Assembly (NCBI GenBank): GCA_946478635.1
Contig: CAMLCX010000385.1
Location: 1-5,098, forward strand
DNA: 5,098 bases
Direction: 5' to 3'
From: an uncultured Pseudomonadota bacterium
Lineage (GTDB): Bacteria > Desulfobacterota_B > Binatia > UBA9968
In this document: one piece after another, positions 1-5,098 of the stretch
How positions within the stretch are numbered: the first letter of the stretch is position 1
Layout: each line of letters begins with the position of its first letter
The notes under the pieces: generated by a model
Seen by the model: only the letters and a program-made list of their open reading frames with translations
Database searches by the model: none
Told to the model about the DNA's origin: nothing
Position numbers and translations under genes: made by a program

Positions 1-81
1 TAAATCTAGTAACTTTTCGATAGTGACGAGCGATGCCGCGTCACCCGCGAGTTCATGCCGAAGGGCTGCTCTGCCATGTAG
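1..81. other. No recognisable gene
   Basis: The + frame that later carries the PIN-like remnant has stops at 1, 7, 10 and 79 and shows no recognisable protein match before 82. The other + frames give only short, composition-driven peptides. If the PIN gene was once complete, its 5' part is absent or beyond recognition here. Confidence 0.5.
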
Positions 82-255
82 ATGCTGTCTGAATTGTCGA
101 GATGTAAAGGCCCGATGGTAGACCCCGAAGCGTAGATTGATCGCGGCCTCGAGCGCTATCGCAAAGCGCCGGCGTACCTTCGACTATTGATCCTCGAAAC
201 AGCGCGCAAAGCCGGCCCCCTTCCGTTGGAAACCTTCGACCGAAAATCGAGTTGA
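82..255 (+). pseudogene. Decayed PIN-domain (VapC-type) toxin C-terminal remnant
   Basis: Reading the frame that ends at TGA 253-255 gives a peptide that resembles the C-terminal half of PIN-domain RNase toxins. It contains VDPEA, then after a TAG (133-135) IDRGLERYRKAPA, then LILETARKAGPLPLETFDRK. In VapC-family proteins the equivalent region is a helix ending in a Tyr, an acidic DFxDY segment, then a helix and a strand ending in TFDrK. The DFxDY acidic motif is not in frame here. The bases TTCGACTAT (F-D-Y, 183-191) do occur but in a neighbouring frame, which suggests two small compensating indels. With internal stops at 79 and 133, no start and no N-terminal catalytic half, this cannot be a working nuclease. 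No antitoxin partner is visible. The assignment rests on pattern memory of the family, not a search, so it could be chance. Confidence 0.42.
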
Positions 256-261
256 TCGAGT

Positions 262-297
262 TTGCGGTAGCGTATAGCAATTGCTACTATCGGCCCG
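262..297 (+). promoter_or_regulatory. Candidate promoter of BrnT-like TA operon
   Basis: TTGCGG (262-267) and TACTAT (285-290) are separated by 17 bp and fit a sigma70-type -35/-10 pair. The expected transcription start (about 7 nt after the -10) falls at 297-298, on or next to the ATG of the downstream gene, and no Shine-Dalgarno lies in between. The transcript may therefore be leaderless. An alternative -35 TTGATC (252-257) with -10 TATAGC (273-278) has a poor 15-bp spacer. Confidence 0.4.
275..286. promoter_or_regulatory. 12-bp perfect palindrome, candidate TA operator
   Basis: TAGCAATTGCTA is a perfect palindrome. It lies between the putative -35 and -10 of the BrnT-like operon and overlaps the first two bases of the -10. 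This is where an autoregulating RHH antitoxin would block RNA polymerase. The downstream antitoxin candidate carries an RHH-like domain, which makes it the natural ligand, but binding is inferred. Confidence 0.45.
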
Positions 298-555
298 ATG
301 GAGGCCGTCTTTACCGACTCGGCGTTTCGGCATGGCCACACCAAGCAGGACTTTTACGAATTGTTAGCGGGGGAGTATTTGAAGATTCGGAGCCAACGCG
401 GGCTCGAGGAGGTCTACGAATTACTCGGCAGAAATCTAAGCGGAGCCACCCTCCATGTTGTCTATCGCGTCTTACCGGACCATCGAGTAAGAGTTTTTCA
501 TATAAACGGCATGACCGAAGCTCAAAAGCGGCGCTATCGGAGGTATCGGAAATGA
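298..555 (+). CDS. BrnT-like (RelE-fold) toxin candidate
   Basis: This 85-aa protein resembles the BrnT side of the RelE/BrnT superfamily of type II toxins, which are ribonucleases. It has an early F-x-x-H-G element (F10, H12-G13), a central short strand after L43-G44-R45 with G49 (compare the lGrt-x-x-G turn of BrnT), a strand LHVVYRV (52-58), then VRVFHINGMTEAQKRRY (64-80). The last part parallels the BrnT ending vRvI-x-ARxat-x-rErxxY. The C-terminus is very basic (RRYRRYRK). The N-terminal DPxK-xxxN segment of classical BrnT is not obvious, so this is a divergent relative. The ATG at 298 is the only good start; it has no Shine-Dalgarno. Its TGA overlaps the ATG of the next gene (ATGA, 552-555). 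Toxin-first order is typical of brnTA operons. Coding is secure; toxin function is inferred from family resemblance and context. Confidence 0.72.
   Translation: MEAVFTDSAFRHGHTKQDFYELLAGEYLKIRSQRGLEEVYELLGRNLSGATLHVVYRVLPDHRVRVFHINGMTEAQKRRYRRYRK
539..543 (+). promoter_or_regulatory. Strong Shine-Dalgarno for RHH antitoxin candidate
   Basis: GGAGG inside the end of the toxin gene sits 8 nt before the ATG at 552. It fixes the antitoxin start there rather than at the much earlier GTG/ATG positions of the same open frame. It contrasts with the upstream toxin gene, which lacks any such site, and should favour antitoxin synthesis. Confidence 0.7.
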
Positions 556-869
556 GAAAGCCAAAACAAAAATCTTCCCGCCTGACCACCAAGTCGACCG
601 ACGAAGAGATCGTTCGCTGGACAAAAGCTCACGATGTATTTGATCGGCTGGAAACCGGCTTATCCGAAGTCGTGGAGGATCACAGCGATTTGGACGAAGT
701 TCTTCGAGAAGCGATTTTCCAGGACAATACCGCGCAGCTGAATATGCGTCTGCCGCCAGCCATGAAGGCGGTGCTCAGTAAGCTAGCTCGCCAGCGCACG
801 ACGGACGCGACGACTCTTGCTCGGATATGGCTTGCGGAACGGTTGGAGCGAGAACTCAAAGCGGGATGA
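552..869 (+). CDS. Ribbon-helix-helix antitoxin candidate (partner of BrnT-like toxin)
   Basis: This 105-aa protein starts at the ATG of an ATGA overlap, with GGAGG 8 nt upstream. Residues 1-16 are a basic, flexible tail. Residues 17-58 (with W23, D28-V29-F30-D31 and an acidic run) look like an amphipathic toxin-neutralising segment. Residues 61-104 fit a CopG/Arc-type RHH fold: a strand QLNMRLP (62-68), helix PAMKAVLSKLARQR, a TTDATT turn, and helix LARIWLAERLERELK. The C-terminal placement of the RHH resembles the BrnA and CopG_antitoxin families; in DUF1778 antitoxins the RHH is N-terminal. The expected role is to bind the 85-aa toxin and repress the operon, probably through the palindrome at 275-286. 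The open frame extends upstream to 252, but that part overlaps the toxin gene in another frame and is not used. Family placement is by motif reading only. Confidence 0.75.
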   Translation: MRKPKQKSSRLTTKSTDEEIVRWTKAHDVFDRLETGLSEVVEDHSDLDEVLREAIFQDNTAQLNMRLPPAMKAVLSKLARQRTTDATTLARIWLAERLERELKAG

Positions 870-898
870 ATTCACGTGCGATAGGACTTTGGATGTTT

Positions 899-918
899 GT
901 CAAAGGTAAAGATTTGAC
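899..918. repeat. Short inverted repeat GTCAAA/TTTGAC
   Basis: GTCAAA (899-904) and TTTGAC (913-918) are perfect complements around an 8-nt loop GGTAAAGA, 30 bp after the antitoxin stop. The stem is AT-rich and has no following T tract, so it is a poor intrinsic terminator. It overlaps the first copy of the downstream TTTGACCC repeat. It may be a remnant of a REP-like intergenic element, which is an inference. Confidence 0.4.
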
Positions 919-961
919 CCTCAAGCTGTTCTCAAGCTGTTTGACCCTCAAGCTGTGACCC
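913..961. repeat. Short tandem-type repeat, CTCAAGCTGT x3 with TTTGACCC x2
   Basis: The 17-mer TTTGACCCTCAAGCTGT occurs exactly at 913-929 and 940-956. A third copy of its CTCAAGCTGT half lies between them at 931-940, and a further GTGACCC follows at 955-961. The periods are 11 and 16 bp, about one and one and a half helical turns. It lies upstream of the tacAT promoter, so it may bind a regulator or be slipped-strand debris of an intergenic repeat. Confidence 0.7.
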
Positions 962-970
962 GGGGTTGTA

Positions 971-1000
971 TTGACGTTGTGTAGACAACTTTGCTATATT
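971..1000 (+). promoter_or_regulatory. Candidate tacAT promoter
   Basis: TTGACG (971-976) and TATATT (995-1000) are 18 bp apart and match sigma70 hexamers well (5/6 and 5/6). Transcription would start near 1007, giving a leader of about 36 nt before the ATG at 1043. This is the best-looking promoter in the window by eye. Confidence 0.6.
976..989. promoter_or_regulatory. Candidate TacA operator dyad
   Basis: GTTGT (976-980) and ACAAC (985-989) form a perfect inverted repeat around GTAG. The dyad sits in the -35/-10 spacer of the tacAT promoter and overlaps the last base of the -35. The position fits autorepression by the RHH antitoxin encoded just downstream, as known for TacA/DUF1778 systems; binding is inferred. 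Confidence 0.5.
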
Positions 1001-1042
1001 CGCCGTAAACGAAGACATTAGTTTAGCGCAGGGGTGGCTTTC

Positions 1043-1321
1043 ATGGCCGAGACACAAACGCGAAACGAGATCATCAACCTGCGGGCAAGCCGGCGGCAGA
1101 AGGAATTGATCGACCAGGCCGCAGAGATGCTCGACAGGACCCGGTCGGACTTCATGCTGGAGGCCGCGTGTCGGGAGGCCCAGGCATTGCTGGTGGATCA
1201 AACTTACTTTTCGCTCCCTGAAAACAAGCTCAAACGGTTCATGGCGGCGCTCGATAAGTCTCCGAAAGACAATCCCAAGCTTCGACGACTGCTCCAGTCC
1301 GCGGCACCGTGGGACCGATAA
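1043..1321 (+). CDS. tacA: TacA-type (DUF1778) ribbon-helix-helix antitoxin
   Basis: This 92-aa protein neutralises the adjacent GNAT toxin and represses the operon. Residues 8-50 form an RHH domain: strand NEIINLRAS, helix RRQKELIDQAAEMLD, a short RTRSDF turn, then a helix through EAACREAQALLVDQ. The C-terminal half is the family's toxin-binding tail with its usual landmarks: TYFSLPENK (54-62), FMAALDKSP, NPKLRRLL and the closing APWDR. I chose the ATG at 1043 because AGGGG (1030-1034) lies 8 nt upstream. A GTG at 1034 in the same frame would add only three residues and overlap that site. The gene overlaps tacT by 13 nt (1309-1321), implying coupled translation. Assignment to the TacA family is secure from sequence pattern and partner. 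The exact toxin target and specificity class are not deducible. Confidence 0.92.
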   Translation: MAETQTRNEIINLRASRRQKELIDQAAEMLDRTRSDFMLEAACREAQALLVDQTYFSLPENKLKRFMAALDKSPKDNPKLRRLLQSAAPWDR

Positions 1322-1833
1322 GCCTTGCGGGGATTAGAAGCGCTCCGGAGAAACTCCAACCGGAGCACGATGTCGCGAAATTCGATTGTGCCGAGCCGAT
1401 ACTGAACGATTGGCTACGCCGGCGCGCACTACAAAACCAGCAAAGCGGTGCATCGAGCACCTATGTCGTTCTCGACAAGATGCGAGTCGCCGGTTACTAC
1501 AGCCTGGCGGCCGGTTCAGTGGGAAGGGAAACGGCGCCAGGTCGCGTAAGGCGCAACATCCCGGACCCTGTGCCCGTGGTCGTTCTGGGCCGGCTTGCAA
1601 TCGATAAGGATTATCAGGGCCAGGGGCTGGGGCGCGCGTTGCTGCGTGACGCCATCCTACGAATCCTGCAAGCTGCGGATATTATCGGCGTTCGGGCCAT
1701 CCTGGTTCACGCGCTCTCCGAGAATGCGAAGCGGTTCTATGAGGAATGCGGGTTTACGACTTCGCCAATCAATCCTTTGACGCTGATGCTCACTCTCCCG
1801 GAAACCATAGCCGCACTGCGGAAGAAACGATAG
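1309..1833 (+). CDS. tacT: TacT-type GNAT acetyltransferase toxin
   Basis: Family members acetylate the amino group of charged aminoacyl-tRNAs with acetyl-CoA and so block translation. The 174-aa protein shows the whole family pattern: EHDVAKFDC (19-27), LNDWLRRRALQNQQSGAS (32-49), AGYYSLAAGSV (61-71), PDPVPVVVLGRLAID (85-99), the acetyl-CoA pyrophosphate loop YQGQGLGRALL (102-112, Q103-G-Q-G-L-G), VHALSENAKRFYEECGF (133-149) and PLTLMLTL near the end. Y144 in RFYEECGF matches the catalytic Tyr of Salmonella TacT (Y140). Length is typical and no motif is broken, so it should be active. The start is a GTG inside the end of tacA with no Shine-Dalgarno, suggesting translation depends on ribosomes finishing the antitoxin. 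The gene ends at TAG 1831-1833, immediately before an unrelated gene remnant. Confidence 0.93.
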   Translation: MGPISLAGIRSAPEKLQPEHDVAKFDCAEPILNDWLRRRALQNQQSGASSTYVVLDKMRVAGYYSLAAGSVGRETAPGRVRRNIPDPVPVVVLGRLAIDKDYQGQGLGRALLRDAILRILQAADIIGVRAILVHALSENAKRFYEECGFTTSPINPLTLMLTLPETIAALRKKR

Positions 1834-2317
1834 ATCTCAAGCACCAGACTCAGTGGTTTCCCGAGCCGGCAACGCCCTACCAGGCCAAGTTCAGCATGAC
1901 TTACTGCATTGCCGCCGCGGTGGTGGACCACCAGGTGACGTTGGAAACTTTCACAGATCGTAAGTTCGAAGAGCGCAACATCGTGGAGACCAGAAAAAAA
2001 GTTCACCTTTCCTTTCCCGATGTTCCCATCTGGCCCGGCCTCGCCGACGTCGGCCCGGACACCGAGTTCGTCGGCAATCCGGTGACGATCCGAACGACCG
2101 ATGGGCGCAGCTACAGCGCACGGTGGACATCCCGCGCGGCGATCCCGCGCTGCCGCTGACCGATGACGAGCTGCTATCGAAGTACCGTGACTGTGCGCGG
2201 AGCCAGCTCGGCCCGGACGACATGGAACGCAGTGTAGATGTAGTTCTGGGGCTGGAGAGAGTGGCAGATGTCGGGACGCTGATGGCCACTCTCAGGTCAA
2301 CTTTGCACACCGCTTAA
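1834..2317 (+). pseudogene. MmgE/PrpD-family C-terminal remnant, 5'-truncated and frameshifted
   Basis: MmgE/PrpD proteins include 2-methylcitrate dehydratase and relatives such as cis-aconitate decarboxylase; the typical length is about 450-500 aa. Only the last ~155 codons are here. Frame A reads PEPATPYQAKFSMTYCIAAA (from 1860), then FTDRKFEE, KKVHLSFPD, NPVTIRTTDGRSYSA (to 2120). Frame B continues with VDIPRGDPALPLTDDELLSK (from 2123), YRDCA, and a typical helical C-terminus to TAA 2315-2317. QAKFS-x-x-YC and RGDP-x-x-PL-x-D-x-EL are family hallmarks. The switch at 2121-2123 is explained by loss of one G: CGG GTG GAC (R-V-D) would restore the frame. The N-terminal two-thirds is missing and recognisable homology starts right after the tacT stop. 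A single-base sequencing error could cause the shift, but the truncation alone makes it a remnant. Confidence 0.8.
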
Positions 2318-2345
2318 GGTTTGAAGCCCTAATTTTAACGTTGAG

Positions 2346-2382
2346 AGGTCTTGCCGTCCGATTATGTGTGGTTGCAAGACCT
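2346..2382. repeat. 9-bp inverted repeat between convergent genes
   Basis: AGGTCTTGC (2346-2354) and GCAAGACCT (2374-2382) pair perfectly around a 19-nt loop. The element lies between the end of the PrpD remnant and the katG stop. Neither direction has a T tract after the stem, so it is not a classic intrinsic terminator. It could protect the katG 3' end or be part of a REP-like intergenic element. Its right arm continues as AAGACCTGGCCC (2376-2387), which resembles AAGATTTGACCC at 909-920. Confidence 0.6.
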
Positions 2383-2409
2383 GGCCCCGAATCTACTCCG
2401 TCGCTAAAT

Positions 2410-4614
<2,205 letters not shown>

Positions 4615-4623
4615 TCACGGCGT

Positions 4624-4655
4624 TGCTTTGGTTACTCATAATACTTTGGTTCCTC
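4624..4655. repeat. Tandem CTTTGGTT direct repeats upstream of katG
   Basis: The pattern T-N-CTTTGGTT-N-CTC occurs at 4624-4637 and 4642-4655, an 18-bp period with 12 of 14 positions identical. The right copy lies in the spacer of the proposed katG promoter and the left copy lies just downstream of its -10. The arrangement suggests a regulator binding a direct repeat, but the protein is unknown. Confidence 0.55.
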
Positions 4656-4666
4656 GACAATCTAAA
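4638..4666 (-). promoter_or_regulatory. Candidate katG promoter
   Basis: On the - strand, TTTAGA (4666-4661) and TATTAT (4643-4638) are 17 bp apart. The -10 is good and the -35 is poor (TTTAGA against TTGACA), which would suit an activated stress promoter. It would give a leader of about 45-50 nt before the GTG. By-eye assignment only. Confidence 0.38.
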
Positions 4667-4792
4667 AGCGGCGAATAATGTTTACCAATACATCTTTAAA
4701 TCTTTATGATAACCTCCACAACTCTCGCGGTGCGCAGCGAGGTACGAATTAATAATCTGCGCGTGCGCCGTTTCGCTGACACCGACGCGGTT

Positions 4793-4815
4793 CGGACCAT
4801 GATCCTGAGGGTCCG
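4793..4815. repeat. Inverted repeat CGGACC/GGTCCG
   Basis: This is a perfect 6-bp GC-rich stem with an 11-nt loop (4799-4809). No T tract follows on either strand, so a terminator is unlikely. It may be a regulator site or chance. Confidence 0.35.
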
Positions 4816-4827
4816 GCCTGCATAAAT

Positions 4828-4842
4828 AAATTAACCTAATTT
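4828..4842. promoter_or_regulatory. AT-rich dyad, candidate operator
   Basis: AAATTA (4828-4833) and TAATTT (4837-4842) form a perfect inverted repeat around ACC, within an AT island in otherwise GC-rich DNA. TGCAT occurs on both sides (4819-4823, 4844-4848). A dimeric regulator could bind here between the divergent genes; no ligand can be named. Confidence 0.35.
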
Positions 4843-5022
4843 TTGCATCACCTGGTCTAACGATCGCCGACAATTTGCCTCTTTTTCAGGATTCATTAGG
4901 ACGCGGCCCAGGGGCAATTGGCGCGCAATGCCGTTGATTGCCGAGGGCAGCCCTGTTTTGATAGGGTTTTCGAGCTGAGTGACGGGGGCAATAGTGGAAA
5001 CTCACCACCAACGGCTAATCCC

Positions 5023-5098
5023 ATGATAAAACTCACACAGCTAACCTGTTGTCTTTTGTTTGTCTGCGTCGCCGCCGGCGCTCAAGCCCAAGCGCCGT
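5023..5098 (+). CDS. Secreted or periplasmic protein, N-terminal fragment (runs off window)
   Basis: Only the first 25 codons are present. They form a typical Sec signal peptide: a short positive start (MIK), a hydrophobic core LTCCLLFVCVAAGA (residues 7-20), and a likely signal peptidase I site of the A-x-A type at A20-Q21-A22 (or A22-Q23-A24). Cysteines sit inside the core (9, 10, 15) but no lipobox L-x-[GA]-C at the right place is evident. The ATG at 5023 was chosen because it begins the signal peptide directly. No Shine-Dalgarno is visible close upstream, and the same frame stays open upstream without a better start. The mature product cannot be identified. The gene is divergent from katG across about 440 bp. 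Confidence 0.6.
   Translation, partial: MIKLTQLTCCLLFVCVAAGAQAQAP

Larger units (their letters stand above)
4667..5022. other. Divergent intergenic region with several short dyads, no gene seen
   Basis: This stretch lies between katG (leftward) and the secreted-protein gene (rightward). I see no convincing coding region. It holds: a direct repeat ATCTTTA (4692-4698, 4700-4706); CTCGC/GCGAG (4724-4728, 4737-4741); CGGACC/GGTCCG (4793-4798, 4810-4815); an AT-rich dyad (4828-4842); CCCT/AGGG (4951-4954, 4963-4966); and TGAGT/ACTCA (4976-4980, 5000-5004). None is followed by a T tract typical of a terminator. I recognise no riboswitch or tRNA. Confidence 0.5.

Noticed and set aside
311..592. A 93-residue - strand frame over the BrnT-like toxin
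   Set aside because: Shadow frame. The + strand pair has ATGA overlap, family motifs and a strong ribosome site.
252..869. A 205-residue + strand reading frame covering the whole BrnT-like operon
   Set aside because: Its first 100 residues overlap the toxin gene in another frame and look like shadow sequence. The real start is the ATG at 552 with GGAGG upstream.
899..918. Intrinsic terminator after the BrnT-like operon
   Set aside because: A six-base AT-rich stem without a T tract is too weak to call a terminator.
913..961. CRISPR array
   Set aside because: The repeats are only 10-17 bp with almost no spacers, and no cas genes are present.
1951..2310. A 119-residue - strand frame over the PrpD remnant
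   Set aside because: The product is rich in Ser and Arg with no domain signal, while the + strand shows clear MmgE/PrpD text.
4682..4873. A 63-residue - strand frame upstream of katG
   Set aside because: No Shine-Dalgarno and no recognisable motif; it covers AT-rich regulatory-looking DNA.
4951..5022. Known riboswitch before the secreted-protein gene
   Set aside because: I compared it with the conserved cores of TPP, cobalamin, cyclic-di-GMP, glycine and fluoride riboswitches and none fits.

Overview
The window reads as a chromosomal accessory stretch next to a conserved oxidative-stress gene, from a moderately GC-rich free-living bacterium. Soil or environmental proteobacteria, acidobacteria or similar would fit, but nothing here fixes the phylum. 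The left half (1-2317, + strand) holds toxin-antitoxin (TA) modules and decayed gene fragments. The right half holds one large, intact, leftward gene, katG, and the very start of a secreted-protein gene.

Left to right. Positions 1-81 hold nothing recognisable. Positions 82-255 hold a decayed C-terminal fragment that looks like a PIN-domain (VapC-type) toxin. Positions 298-869 are a compact two-gene operon: an 85-aa BrnT-like RelE-fold toxin candidate, followed with an ATGA overlap by a 105-aa antitoxin candidate whose ribbon-helix-helix (RHH) domain is C-terminal. Positions 870-1042 are intergenic, with a short triple repeat, a TTGACG/TATATT promoter and a dyad between its two hexamers. Positions 1043-1833 are a TacA/TacT-type module: a DUF1778 RHH antitoxin overlapped by a GNAT acetyltransferase toxin. 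Directly after the TacT stop (1834-2317) lies the C-terminal part of an MmgE/PrpD-family protein. It lacks its 5' portion and carries one frameshift. Positions 2318-2409 hold a 9-bp inverted repeat. Positions 2410-4584 (- strand) encode the catalase-peroxidase KatG with all catalytic residues visible. Positions 4585-5022 are a divergent intergenic region with a candidate katG promoter, tandem CTTTGGTT repeats and several dyads. From 5023 a signal-peptide-bearing protein begins and runs off the window.

Functionally, the two intact TA modules share a design: a dyad inside the promoter for autorepression, a strong Shine-Dalgarno for the antitoxin and none for the toxin, and overlapping genes for translational coupling. 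The PIN and PrpD fragments mark this side as a place where genes have been inserted and lost. KatG is an independent housekeeping or stress gene. I found no convincing wholly new system. The least characterised item is the BrnT-like toxin with its C-terminal-RHH partner and possibly leaderless toxin start.
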